Of a stretch of DNA of 36,578 nt, positions 28,990 to 36,578 are shown piece after piece. The stretch lies in assembly GCA_030670545.1 (NCBI GenBank), contig DAOVBM010000008.1, forward strand, positions 1-36,578, in the 5' to 3' direction. The stretch is from Candidatus Woesearchaeota archaeon. GTDB taxonomy: Archaea > Nanobdellota > Nanobdellia > Woesearchaeales > JAGLGH01. Numbering within the stretch: position 1 is the first letter of the stretch; each line of letters starts with the position of its first letter. The notes beneath the pieces were generated by a model. That model had not been told where the DNA came from. It saw nothing but the letters and a program-made list of their open reading frames with translations, and ran no database searches. The translations under genes were made by a program, and so were the position numbers.

Positions 28990-29361
28990 ATGGCAAAAGA
29001 AAAACTTAAACCATTATTACCAAGCTTAAGGGAAAGGAAGAGATATCTTGCTTATGAAATAATATCAAGAGACAGTCTTGACATTTTTGCTGATATAGAC
29101 GATGTCTCAGAATCCCTATTGGACGCTTCTTTTGATTATATGGGCGAGCTTGGCATGGCAGAGGCAGCTATCATGATCCTAAAGGATAAATATGACCCAA
29201 AAAGGCAGAAAGGCCTGATAAGGGTAGCGCACAAGTCAGTCGATAACCTGAAGGCATCGCTTGCTTTTATAACATCTATAAGAGAAAGGGAAGTTATAGT
29301 TCGTTCAATCGGCGTGAGTGGAATAATGAAGAAGGCTTATGATAACTATATAGGAGGATAA
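28990..29361 (+). CDS. rnp2: RNase P protein component 2 (Pop5-like)
   Basis: Archaeal Pop5 homologues bind RNase P RNA with Rpp30 and help cut tRNA 5' leaders. The N-terminal pattern LKPLLPSLRERKRYLAYEI is the family mark, and a late basic segment (RQKGLIRVAHKSVDNLKASL) matches the second conserved block. The start is taken at ATG 28990, giving 123 residues; the frame stays open back to GTG 28945, but family members begin close to the chosen start. It leads the operon and ends 15 bases before psmA, the common archaeal order. Confidence 0.88.
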   Translation: MAKEKLKPLLPSLRERKRYLAYEIISRDSLDIFADIDDVSESLLDASFDYMGELGMAEAAIMILKDKYDPKRQKGLIRVAHKSVDNLKASLAFITSIREREVIVRSIGVSGIMKKAYDNYIGG

Positions 29362-29375
29362 AGGAGGTAATTATC

Positions 29376-30110
29376 ATGCAACCAATGCAACATCAGATGA
29401 TGGGATATGACAGGGCAATAACTATGTTCAGCCCTGACGGAAGGCTATTGCAGGTCGAATATGCAAAGAAGACAGTAAAGCAGGGATCCACAGCTATAGG
29501 GATTATCTGTAAGGACGGTGTGCTTTTTGTCACAGACAAGAGGATAGTTGACAAGCTTATAGTCGCAGAAGCAGTAGAGAAGATCTTCCAGATAGATGAT
29601 AACATTGGAGCGACTGCATCAGGAATACTCTCGGATGCAAGAGTGCTTATAGAGAGAGCACAGCTTGCTGCGCAGCAGCACAGGATAACATATGACACTA
29701 CTATTGATGTATCAACAATTGTTAAGGATATTTGCAGCCTAAAGCAAATATGCACACAGTCAGGAGGATTAAGGCCTTTTGGAGTGAGCATAATTGTAGG
29801 AGGTATAGATCCTGACGGCAAGCCTGCACTTTTTGAGACTGATCCTACAGGCATATATTTCCAGTATTATGCAAGCGTGATGGGGGAGTACGAGACAGAG
29901 GTTGAAGAGATACTGCTGAAAAAGTACAAGCCAGACATCCTTATTGAGGACTGGCTGAAATCATGCGTTAGCATACTGAACAAAGTGATAGGAAAAGAGT
30001 TCAATATAAACCGTATCGATGCAGCTTACATCACTATCAAAGATAGGAAATTCACAAAAGTCAATAAAGCCAAGCTTGAAAAGCTGCTGAAAGAAGCTAA
30101 GAAAAAATGA
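29376..30110 (+). CDS. psmA: Proteasome subunit alpha
   Basis: The 244-residue protein is a canonical archaeal 20S alpha subunit. YDRAITMFSPDGRLLQVEYA at 10-29 is the alpha signature; GSTAIGI and DKRIVDKL follow as expected. Alpha subunits form the outer rings and gate entry to the proteolytic chamber. The N-terminal extension (MQPMQHQMM) is typical of alpha gates. The strong ribosome binding site AAGGAGGT lies 7 to 14 bases before the ATG. No beta subunit gene is in the window. Linkage with exosome genes is the classical archaeal superoperon. Confidence 0.97.
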   Translation: MQPMQHQMMGYDRAITMFSPDGRLLQVEYAKKTVKQGSTAIGIICKDGVLFVTDKRIVDKLIVAEAVEKIFQIDDNIGATASGILSDARVLIERAQLAAQQHRITYDTTIDVSTIVKDICSLKQICTQSGGLRPFGVSIIVGGIDPDGKPALFETDPTGIYFQYYASVMGEYETEVEEILLKKYKPDILIEDWLKSCVSILNKVIGKEFNINRIDAAYITIKDRKFTKVNKAKLEKLLKEAKKK

Positions 30111-30151
30111 TCACTTGGTTCATTATTAAAAAAAGAGGGGGGTAATACATA

Positions 30152-30862
30152 ATGGTAAGCAATGTAAAAGTTGAAGATGCTGTTATTGCACGGCTGAAGA
30201 CACACGGCAAGTCATTTGAAGTGCTGGTTGACTGTGATAGTGCGCTTCTCCTTAAAGGGGGCAAGGATGTTGATATGAGGGATGTGCTTGCTTCAGAAAC
30301 CATATTTTCAGATTCAAAAAAAGGCGATCAGGCTCCGGATAATGCTCTTAAACAGATATTTGAAACAGATGACCATATTGAGATTGCAAAAAAAATCATA
30401 ACAAAAGGAGAGATACAGCTTACTGCAGAGCACAGGAAAAGTGCGCTTGAGCAGAAGAGGAAACAGATCCTCAATATGATTCATAGGAATGGCGTTGATC
30501 CAAGGACACATCTTCCGCATCCGATTACGAGGATAGAGAATGCGTTTGAGCAGGCAAAGATAAGGATTGATGAATACAAGGACATAAAGCTGCAGGTACA
30601 GGAGATAATCAAGCAGTTAAGGCCAATACTTCCTATCAAATTTGAGATAAAAGAGATTCAGCTGACAATTCCTTCAGAATTTGCCTCAAAATCGCATCAT
30701 GTCATCCGTTCTTTTGGAAGGATGATAAAGGAGCAGTGGCAGAATGACGGAAGCCTTGTGGTTGTGTTGGAGATTCCGGGCGGGCTTGAAGAAGATCTTT
30801 ATGAGAAGATAAATGCAGTCTGCCATGGCAGTGTTGAAGCAAAGGTTCTGGCTGTCAGATGA
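30152..30862 (+). CDS. sdo1: Ribosome maturation protein SBDS
   Basis: The 236-residue protein matches the SBDS/Sdo1 family over three domains: the N-terminal FYSH domain (KTHGKSFEVLVDCDSALLLK at about 15-34), a helical middle (QLTAEHRKSALEQKRKQIL, then NGVDPRTHLPHPITRIENA), and a C-terminal ferredoxin-like domain. SBDS works with EF-2-like GTPases to free anti-association factor 6 from the large subunit. A GAGGGGGG ribosome binding site precedes the ATG. The gene lies between psmA and rrp4, the usual archaeal place. Confidence 0.96.
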   Translation: MVSNVKVEDAVIARLKTHGKSFEVLVDCDSALLLKGGKDVDMRDVLASETIFSDSKKGDQAPDNALKQIFETDDHIEIAKKIITKGEIQLTAEHRKSALEQKRKQILNMIHRNGVDPRTHLPHPITRIENAFEQAKIRIDEYKDIKLQVQEIIKQLRPILPIKFEIKEIQLTIPSEFASKSHHVIRSFGRMIKEQWQNDGSLVVVLEIPGGLEEDLYEKINAVCHGSVEAKVLAVR

Positions 30863-30920
30863 AAGATTATGTTAAATCTTGATAAAAAATAAAACTAAAA
30901 AATTAACGGGTTGATAGAAA

Positions 30921-31640
30921 ATGAGCGAATTATTAACAAAGGACAAGGACATAGTAGTACCTGGAGAGATTCTTGCAGTAGGAATGGATTTTCTACCTTC
31001 ATATGGAACATACAGGGAAGGAGATAGAATCATAGCGAATAAGCTTGGTCTTGTGCGCATAGATGGAAAAGTAGTGAAGCTTATCTCACTTTCAGGGAGA
31101 TATAATCCAAAGAGAGGAGATACAATAATAGGCAATGTAATTGATCTTGCAATATCAGGTTGGAGAATTGATACTAACAGCGCATACAGCGCAATGCTTA
31201 GCATCAAGGATGCTTCAAGTGAATATATAGCAAGAGGCGCTGACCTTACTCAGTATTATGATATTGGAGACTTAGTAGTTGCTAAGATTGTCAATGTGAC
31301 AAGCCAGAAACTTGTGGATCTTACAATGAGGGGACCTGGACTTCGCAAACTGGATGGAGGAAGGGTTGTCAATGTAAATACAAACAAAGTTCCAAGAGTA
31401 ATAGGCAAAGCAGGCTCAATGGTGACCATGATAAAGAGGGCTACAGGATGCAATATAGTCGTAGGCCAAAATGGAATAGTATGGGTACAGGGAGAGCCAG
31501 AGATGGAAATCTGCGCTGTAGATGCAATAAAGATGATTGAGAAAGACTCGCATATCAACGGCCTGACAAACAGGATCAAGGCTTACCTTGAAAAAACTAC
31601 TGGCAAGAAGATAGATACTGTCGAAGTTAGTTCCCAATAG
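30921..31640 (+). CDS. rrp4: Exosome RNA-binding subunit Rrp4
   Basis: The 239-residue protein has the three domains of Rrp4: an N-terminal strand domain, an S1 domain at about 65-145 and a KH domain at about 150-225, whose loop GKAGSM fits the GxxG-type motif. Rrp4 caps the archaeal exosome ring and guides RNA into it. It is followed by rrp41 and rrp42, which form the ring, so one mRNA can supply most of the complex (Csl4 and DnaG are not here). The gap of 58 bases before it has no strong ribosome binding site. Confidence 0.96.
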   Translation: MSELLTKDKDIVVPGEILAVGMDFLPSYGTYREGDRIIANKLGLVRIDGKVVKLISLSGRYNPKRGDTIIGNVIDLAISGWRIDTNSAYSAMLSIKDASSEYIARGADLTQYYDIGDLVVAKIVNVTSQKLVDLTMRGPGLRKLDGGRVVNVNTNKVPRVIGKAGSMVTMIKRATGCNIVVGQNGIVWVQGEPEMEICAVDAIKMIEKDSHINGLTNRIKAYLEKTTGKKIDTVEVSSQ

Positions 31641-31685
31641 TATTGCAATAAAACATGAAAATTAAAAGTATAATAAGGTGATTAT

Positions 31686-32477
31686 ATGACATACAAACGA
31701 GAAGGAAGAAAAAATGACGAACCAAGGAAGATTATCGCAAAAGCAGGCGTGATTCCAAGAGCAGACGGTTCAGGATATTTCAAGATAGGAAATACAGAAG
31801 CTTATGCTGCTGTATACGGACCAAGGAATCTTTTTCCAAAGTTCAAGCAGGATCCTAAAAAAGGCATATTGAGATGTAATTATAATATGATGCCTTTCAG
31901 CGGCATGGGAAACCGAGTACGCCCTGGAGCAAATAGACGGTCTAAAGAGATCTCTATGGTAACTGAAAAGGCTCTGGCACCTGTGCTTGACCTAGGGGAT
32001 TATCCAAATTCAGTAGTGGATGTATTTATCGAGCTTCCGCAAACAGATGCTGGAAGCAGATGTGCAGGAATCTGCGCAGCTTCAATAGCTCTTGCAGATG
32101 CAGGGCTTACCATGAAAGATCTTGTATGCTCTATCGCTATAGGCAGTATCAATGATACACTGCTGGTTGATCTGGACTATGATGAAGAAGCTTATGAAGG
32201 TTCTGTAGCAGACATACCTCTAGCGGTTATTCCCAGGACAGGAGAATTAACTCTTCTGCAAATGGATGGGGTAGTTGATAAAGATAACCTCTTTAAGGCA
32301 TTTGAACTGGGCAAAAAGGCGATTAAGATAATATATGAAGTACAGAAGAATGCATTGAAGGACAAATATAAGCAGGAAGCCTCTATAAAAACAGGTAAGG
32401 CTGAAGATAAGAGCAGCGCTGTAAAAAAGGAAGAAAGCGATGAAAGCAAAACAGCATCAAAGGAGGGTCAAAAATGA
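31686..32477 (+). CDS. rrp41: Exosome catalytic subunit Rrp41 (RNase PH fold)
   Basis: Rrp41 carries the phosphorolytic active site of the archaeal exosome hexamer. The sequence has the family landmarks FIELPQTDAGSRCAGICAAS and the acidic active-site segment LVDLDYDEEAYEGS. At 263 residues it has an added tail (about 235-263) rich in lysine, serine and glutamate. The last four bases overlap the rrp42 start (ATGA), so the two partners are made in step. An AAGGTG ribosome binding site precedes the ATG. Confidence 0.97.
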   Translation: MTYKREGRKNDEPRKIIAKAGVIPRADGSGYFKIGNTEAYAAVYGPRNLFPKFKQDPKKGILRCNYNMMPFSGMGNRVRPGANRRSKEISMVTEKALAPVLDLGDYPNSVVDVFIELPQTDAGSRCAGICAASIALADAGLTMKDLVCSIAIGSINDTLLVDLDYDEEAYEGSVADIPLAVIPRTGELTLLQMDGVVDKDNLFKAFELGKKAIKIIYEVQKNALKDKYKQEASIKTGKAEDKSSAVKKEESDESKTASKEGQK

Positions 32478-33253
32478 ACAAAGACCTTAGATTAAACTTA
32501 ATAAAAGCTTTTGAAAAAGGCCTGCGCTATGATGGCAGGAAGCTTGATCAGTTCAGGGAGATATCAGTAGAGACAGGAGTGATAAAGACAGCGGAAGGAT
32601 CTGCTCGCGTAAAGATTGGAGAGACAGAAGTAATAGTAGGAATCAAAACAGAAGTAAGCAAGCCTTACCCTGACGCACCTGATAAAGGCACAATAATGGT
32701 CGGGGCAGAGTTGTATCCTTTATCCAGCCCGGATTTTGATCCTGGACCTCCTTCAATAGAATCAATCGAGCTTGCTCGTGTTATTGACAGGGGAATAAGG
32801 GAAAGCCATGCTCTTGACTTCAAGAAGCTATGCATAGAGAAAGGAGAACAGTCATGGATAATATGCATAGACATATGCCCTATAAATAACAATGGAAACC
32901 TTTTTGATGCAGCATCTTTAGGAGCAATAGCTGCACTGAAAAATGCAAGGTTTCCTGAATTTGACGGCACAAATATTGATTATAAAAAGCTAACAGATGT
33001 TCCATTCCCTCTCTCAAGAGAGCCTATTGAGGTCACTGTGCTAAAGATAGGAAAATTCCTTATTGTTGACCCGCTACCTGAAGAAGAAGCTTCTGCTGAT
33101 GCAAGGCTTACAGTAGCTACAACAGAAGATGGAAAGCTGTGCGCAATGCAGAAAGGGGGAGACAGTCCACTAGCTGTAGAAGACATAAAGACTATGGTTG
33201 AGCTGGCTATGGACAAAACAAAAGAACTAAGATCTTTTTTAGGAGGTAATTAA
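32474..33253 (+). CDS. rrp42: Exosome non-catalytic subunit Rrp42
   Basis: Rrp42 is the inactive RNase PH paralogue that alternates with Rrp41 and completes its active site. The N-terminal [19 protein letters not shown] and the middle [20 protein letters not shown] are family marks. The protein has 259 residues, the normal size. Its start overlaps the rrp41 stop by four bases. Its last codons contain the AGGAGGT ribosome binding site of rpoK. In many archaea ribosomal protein L37Ae follows rrp42; here rpoK does instead. Confidence 0.97.
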   Translation: MNKDLRLNLIKAFEKGLRYDGRKLDQFREISVETGVIKTAEGSARVKIGETEVIVGIKTEVSKPYPDAPDKGTIMVGAELYPLSSPDFDPGPPSIESIELARVIDRGIRESHALDFKKLCIEKGEQSWIICIDICPINNNGNLFDAASLGAIAALKNARFPEFDGTNIDYKKLTDVPFPLSREPIEVTVLKIGKFLIVDPLPEEEASADARLTVATTEDGKLCAMQKGGDSPLAVEDIKTMVELAMDKTKELRSFLGGN

Positions 33254-33254
33254 A

Positions 33255-33506
33255 ATGGTCAAGAATCTTCCTGATACTGATGAGCCTATCACAGATTACA
33301 CAAAGTATGAAAGGGCAAGAATGATCGGTTCCAGAGCGCTTCAGATATCTATGGGCGCGCCTTTTCTTATAAAGCTGTCTGAAGATAAGCTTGAAAAGCT
33401 TGGTTATAATCCTGTCAAGATAGCAAAACATGAGTTTGAAAATGGCGTGCTGCCAATAACTGTAAAAAGGCCCATGCCAAGACTCAATAAAAGCGCAAAA
33501 AAATAA
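33255..33506 (+). CDS. rpoK: DNA-directed RNA polymerase subunit K (Rpb6-like)
   Basis: The 83-residue protein carries the Rpb6/RpoK core: [20 protein letters not shown] followed by PFLIKL and [19 protein letters not shown]. Rpb6 stabilises the assembly of the large polymerase subunits. The ribosome binding site AGGAGGT lies at 33241-33247, inside the end of rrp42, one base gap between the stop and the ATG. The start begins [18 protein letters not shown], a slightly longer N-terminus than the core needs. It ends the operon and converges with aIF1A, whose stop is 10 bases away. Confidence 0.95.
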   Translation: MVKNLPDTDEPITDYTKYERARMIGSRALQISMGAPFLIKLSEDKLEKLGYNPVKIAKHEFENGVLPITVKRPMPRLNKSAKK

Positions 33507-33516
33507 TTTTTTTGTT

Positions 33517-33885
33517 TTAGAATTCTTCTATATCTTCCAACTGTTTTAACATACCCCTTTTTTTGAGGGCAATTGTTTGTGTCCTTGTGTATTTATATAC
33601 TATATCTCCCTTCTTATCTCCTAAGAATTCCCATGGCTCAACTATTACGATATCGCCTTCCCTAACCCATAATGACCTCTTCATCCTGCCAGGTATCCTG
33701 CAGATTCTTGTTTTTCCGTCAAGACACCGTATTTTCTGCCTGCTGCCTCCAAGCCTCTGTTCAAGTATACCTAATGTCTCTCTTCCCCTTGGCATCCTCA
33801 GCCTTATTACAGCTTCTGGCTGTTCTCCTGGCTTTAATGCCTTTTTCTTCTTTTTGAACTTAGGTCTATGGGTAGGTTTTTTCAT
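33517..33885 (-). CDS. eif1a: Translation initiation factor aIF1A
   Basis: The 122-residue protein has the OB-fold of IF1A: RLRMPRGRETLGILEQRLGG, then LDGKTRICRIPGRMKRSLWV and GDIVIVEPWEFLGDKKGDIV. IF1A binds the A site of the small subunit during start-codon selection. The N-terminal 20 residues are strongly basic (KKPTHRPKFKKKKKALKPG), as in archaeal and eukaryotic forms. It converges with rpoK. Upstream on its strand an AT-rich stretch (TTATAAATAACT on the minus strand, about 33905-33916) is a TATA box. Confidence 0.96.
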   Translation of the reverse strand: MKKPTHRPKFKKKKKALKPGEQPEAVIRLRMPRGRETLGILEQRLGGSRQKIRCLDGKTRICRIPGRMKRSLWVREGDIVIVEPWEFLGDKKGDIVYKYTRTQTIALKKRGMLKQLEDIEEF

Positions 33886-33963
33886 CTGTTATATATGAAT
33901 AAGTAGTTATTTATAAGTGTTTGCGTTTAGAAAACTAAAAATACAATTAAAGAAAGGGAATAT

Positions 33964-34026
33964 TTAGTGTTGAGAATCCTGTTTTGCTGCATAACCAGAG
34001 AAAGAGCTGACTGTTACAGTAATCTC
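33964..34026 (-). pseudogene. Fragment of a PEF-anchored surface-protein gene
   Basis: Read on the minus strand, the frame gives EITVTVSSFSGYAAKQDSQH and a stop at 33964-33966. The part TVTVSSFSGYAA is nearly the same as TLTVTVSSFSGYAAE in the protein encoded at 35397 and as the HFSGYSA part in that at 7932; the DNA around 33984-34018 is also very similar to 35778-35812. The fragment sits directly after the stop of the HEPN-like gene, in the same frame. It is a relic of a third family copy or of a recombination event. Confidence 0.65.
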
Positions 34027-34029
34027 AAA

Positions 34030-34656
34030 TCATGACTTTTCGTATCCTTCTTCAATTAATTTAATTATCTCATTGATAAAGTTATTGGCATCTTCAAGTG
34101 TATCCTGAGCTTCAACTGATCCGATATTTTCAGTAACATTGTATCTGGCAATTTCTCTTTTCTCTTGCGCTTCTTCAAGATTTTTAATCAGTTCCCTTCG
34201 GAGCAATACTCTATCGTAAATCTTAAATAATTTAGTTCTGTCCTTTCCTTTGATGCAATACAGATATTCTAGTGTTAAACGGGTTGTATAATGCGTACTT
34301 GATTTGAATCCTTCTTTGGCTATAGCCGCTGTTGCAATATCGTACATTGCATAGTAAGAAATTTCAATAACCCAATCATAAAAAGAGCTATCCGGATCTA
34401 ACAATATCTTAAGTTTGAAATGTTTTATAAGGTCAAGGATTTCTGATTCGAATTCTCCTTCTGATGTTGTTTCTTTGATTGAGGACAGAAGCATGACCCC
34501 TTTGGCAAGATTAAGTGAATTAAGGCCTTTTTCTTTGTAGGCTTCTACAAGTCTTTTTTGGGAAGCATCTAATTTGATTGTATTAAGCAGTTTTGCATTA
34601 CTATTTTCCACGATTTTTTCAAACCTCTCAATTACATTGTCTTCTGGATCCATCAC
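34030..34656 (-). CDS. HEPN-like protein, partner of the MNT protein
   Basis: The 208-residue all-helical protein has features of the HEPN fold: a helix DWVIEISYYAMYDIATAAIA (94-113), a second helix TRLTLEYLYCIKG (125-137), and a late segment KREIARYNVTENIGS (166-180). The place where active HEPN ribonucleases have R-x4-6-H has R167 but no histidine, so the nuclease motif is missing or altered. Its ATG overlaps the stop of the upstream nucleotidyltransferase gene by four bases. In known MNT/HEPN systems the MNT partner adds nucleotides to the HEPN toxin to silence it. The downstream end abuts a surface-protein gene fragment. Confidence 0.72.
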   Translation of the reverse strand: MMDPEDNVIERFEKIVENSNAKLLNTIKLDASQKRLVEAYKEKGLNSLNLAKGVMLLSSIKETTSEGEFESEILDLIKHFKLKILLDPDSSFYDWVIEISYYAMYDIATAAIAKEGFKSSTHYTTRLTLEYLYCIKGKDRTKLFKIYDRVLLRRELIKNLEEAQEKREIARYNVTENIGSVEAQDTLEDANNFINEIIKLIEEGYEKS

Positions 34657-35336
34657 CTTTTTTCCTCCAAATATCTTTTGATTTCATGCCAATACGCTAT
34701 ATCACCCTTTAATAATATATGGTCATGGAATGATTGCTTACCTACATTTTCTTTTTTGTCAAGCAGCATACCTCTGTAATCATTTACATTCATTATAAGA
34801 GTATTTATAGTTAGAGGCTCACCATATAATTTGTTTACTTTCTGAATACTAGCTCTTACCCTGTCGCGTAAATCCTTATCAAATTGTTTTTTATTTCCAC
34901 TTATTACTGGAAAATCATTAAGCAAAATAAGTAAATCAAGATCGCTCTCTGGATGCTGTTTTTCTTTCGCATAACTGCCAAAAATAATTGCTGAGTGCAC
35001 TTCATGATGTTCTGATAGTTCGCTCTCTAGCTTATTCAGAAGTTCCTGAGTTAGTTTAGGCAGCTTTGAGATTATATTATTCTTTTTTATAGCTTCCAAC
35101 AACGCAATCATTGCAAATACCTCTGAATTGCCAAGGTTAATTCTTATTTGATTATAATACCCTTTTTTATTCAACAAGAGAATATTTTCTTTGACAAGAC
35201 CCTTAATGTGCCTGTGAACTGTCATGCGACTTATTTTTAATTTAAGCTGTTTGACTATATCCTCCACTGTGAATTCTGCTTCAGGTCTCTTCATGAATAA
35301 TCTGATAATTTCTGAATCAGTTTGGTTTAATATCAT
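34653..35336 (-). CDS. Winged-helix plus minimal nucleotidyltransferase (MNT antitoxin-like)
   Basis: The 227-residue protein has an N-terminal winged helix (about 1-68: EFTVEDIVKQLKLKISRMTV, then HRHIKGLVKENILLL) and a minimal nucleotidyltransferase domain with the signature G120-S121 and D132-x-D134 (FGSYAKEKQHPESDLDLL). MNT proteins of this kind neutralise HEPN toxins. Fusion to a DNA-binding domain lets one protein both regulate and neutralise, which is inference. The HEPN-like gene follows with a four-base overlap. A perfect palindrome lies six bases before the ATG at 35336. Confidence 0.85.
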   Translation of the reverse strand: MILNQTDSEIIRLFMKRPEAEFTVEDIVKQLKLKISRMTVHRHIKGLVKENILLLNKKGYYNQIRINLGNSEVFAMIALLEAIKKNNIISKLPKLTQELLNKLESELSEHHEVHSAIIFGSYAKEKQHPESDLDLLILLNDFPVISGNKKQFDKDLRDRVRASIQKVNKLYGEPLTINTLIMNVNDYRGMLLDKKENVGKQSFHDHILLKGDIAYWHEIKRYLEEKR

Positions 35337-35341
35337 TTTTT

Positions 35342-35355
35342 GTTAATTAATTAAC
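35342..35355 (-). promoter_or_regulatory. Palindrome at the MNT/HEPN promoter
   Basis: GTTAATTAATTAAC is a perfect 14-base palindrome just before the start codon. On the minus strand a TATA-like TTTTTATAG at about 35370-35378 lies some 25 bases upstream of it, so the palindrome covers the expected transcription start. This suits autoregulation by the winged helix of the MNT protein. Confidence 0.5.
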
Positions 35356-35396
35356 TAATTTTGATAGAACTATAAAAATCTTCTGCTTTTTTCTCA

Positions 35397-36578
35397 TCAC
35401 AATCGGTTCTTTCTGATTATGAATAATCCTGCTAGAACAACTATCAACCCTAATCCTAAAGTCAATACACTAAACTCAGGAATCTCAGCACTCACAATAG
35501 TAGCATTGTCAAAAACAGTCAATGTGCTAAATCCTGTCTTGCTGCATGTGACATTGTATTCTTTTATACCTTCTGTCACAAATGTACGATTGTAGGTATA
35601 TATTGCTCCTTCAGCCATTGGATAGTTTCCGTCAGTGAAATAAATTGTGCATATTGCTCCTGATATCGGCAAGCCGTCTGTCACATTCCTGTAATCTGCT
35701 GTGAAATGCACTTCCTGGCCAACAAGCTTAGGATCATCAGCATCAATAGTAAGGCTTACATCTGCTTCTGCTGCATAACCGCTGAAAGAGCTTACTGTTA
35801 CTGTTAATGTATTTCCTGTGCACTGGATGTTTGTGCATCTTGGAGCAAGGCACTGGTTGTCTTCTGCAAATATTGTATCTCTTGTTGATTCTGTCTCTGA
35901 ATAGAACACATAAGGCGATGTGCAGTCCACGTTATAGAATGTAAGGGTTGCTGAATTGTTAAGTTCGCTGTATGCAGATGAATTAAGATAAGCTGACCTG
36001 TCGCCTATAGTCAGGGCTGAATCGAGATTTATTTCTCTGGTATGCAGGTCAAGCGTTGATTCTGACCAATCGATTTTTGTTTCAGAACTGTTTACAACAA
36101 GGTCTTTTACAGTGTAATTGCTGATAGCGTTTGTGAGCACAGTGTATATAGTTGGGATGAATGATGGGGCTGTGCCATCCAACATATCAAAATCACGATG
36201 GATGTTGTAGTCCAACAGCTCGTTCATATCCCCATATATCCAGATATCATATCTTACATCAGGCACACTATTGTCAAAATGCTCTGAATCAAAATATCCT
36301 TTGTAAACTCCTACTGAAACATGAGTCATATCTGATTTTGTATGTGAGTCATAAAGAGTAGCGTAATGATTTGTAAGATTAAGTTCAATTTCTGTTGGAT
36401 TATAAAGAACTCCGTCTCTTCTTATTGTAACCTGATACCAAACATCATCTCCACAGTAATAAGTGGATGTTCCTGAAGGGTACAAAAACTCTGTCTCAAT
36501 ACTAAAATTATAGTCTGCATCTGCTCCTGAACAATCCTCATCAATTTCATTTCCAACAATATCATAAGCCTCAGGATT
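35397..36578 (-). CDS. PEF-anchored surface protein (5' end outside window)
   Basis: The frame is open to the last base of the window, so the N-terminus lies beyond it; a TTG at 36483-36485 is not needed as a start. The outermost visible part has VGNEIDEDCSGADADYN, a calcium-site-like aspartate-rich module seen in many exported DPANN proteins. The middle and C-terminal parts parallel the protein at 7932: AEDNQCLAPRCTNIQC, SSFSGYAA, DADDPKLVGQEVHF, and the end PEFSVLTLGLGLIVVLAG with a basic tail RKNRL. This is a PEF-CTERM anchor. At least 394 residues are visible. A fragment of the same family lies at 33964. Confidence 0.8.
   Translation of the reverse strand, partial: NPEAYDIVGNEIDEDCSGADADYNFSIETEFLYPSGTSTYYCGDDVWYQVTIRRDGVLYNPTEIELNLTNHYATLYDSHTKSDMTHVSVGVYKGYFDSEHFDNSVPDVRYDIWIYGDMNELLDYNIHRDFDMLDGTAPSFIPTIYTVLTNAISNYTVKDLVVNSSETKIDWSESTLDLHTREINLDSALTIGDRSAYLNSSAYSELNNSATLTFYNVDCTSPYVFYSETESTRDTIFAEDNQCLAPRCTNIQCTGNTLTVTVSSFSGYAAEADVSLTIDADDPKLVGQEVHFTADYRNVTDGLPISGAICTIYFTDGNYPMAEGAIYTYNRTFVTEGIKEYNVTCSKTGFSTLTVFDNATIVSAEIPEFSVLTLGLGLIVVLAGLFIIRKNRL

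Overview
The window is archaeal. It carries a complete archaeal proteasome/exosome operon (RNase P Pop5-type subunit, proteasome alpha, SBDS, Rrp4, Rrp41, Rrp42, RNA polymerase subunit K), aIF1A, ribosomal protein eS1 (S3Ae), a type IV pilus/archaellum-type FlaI/FlaJ pair, TATA-box promoters often 20-30 bases before the start codon, and secreted proteins with an archaeal PEF-type C-terminal anchor. The low GC, short gaps and many small unknown proteins suggest a DPANN lineage (Woesearchaeota/Pacearchaeota-like). That placement is inference, not read from a marker gene.

Layout. 1-3450: the end of an unknown gene, a RadC-family protein, small unknown and membrane proteins, and two related structured RNA elements (1030-1205 and 2621-2852); the second carries a tandem array of four hairpins. 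3519-6026: full MutS. 6090-8921: three exported proteins, two of which share an almost identical N-terminal half. 8922-11664 (minus): an ATPase with a nuclease-like tail, an enlarged orotate phosphoribosyltransferase and a lone antitoxin-like C-terminal domain. 11720-11887: a hairpin-rich RNA element with a relative at 28711-28859. 11979-13649: two divergent unknown genes. 13851-17703: a 989-residue protein with two winged helices and two metallophosphoesterase modules, followed by DeoC. 17708-19043 (minus): zinc ribbon, ferredoxin, eS1. 19200-20660: a small AT-rich island whose two opposing promoters share a palindromic site, beside a decayed gene at 20724-20952. 20978-25609 (minus): FlaJ-like and FlaI-like genes headed by a very short ribbon-helix-helix gene. 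25778-28647: HIT protein, tRNA-Pro, a convergent RHH/PIN pair and a radical SAM protein. 28990-33885: the RNA processing/degradation operon plus convergent aIF1A. 34030-35336: a HEPN/MNT pair. 35397-end: a second PEF-anchored surface protein, cut by the window edge, with a relic of the same family at 33964.

The core genes cover mismatch repair, translation, RNA and protein turnover, pyrimidine and deoxynucleoside metabolism, and pilus-type secretion. The accessory material consists of toxin-antitoxin-like pairs, surface proteins that appear to recombine, and several unassigned structured RNAs. The strongest candidates for something undescribed are the RNA elements at 1030-1205/2621-2852 and 11720-11887/28711-28859, and the double metallophosphoesterase protein at 13851. 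All structures and family calls were made by eye; no database or folding program was run.
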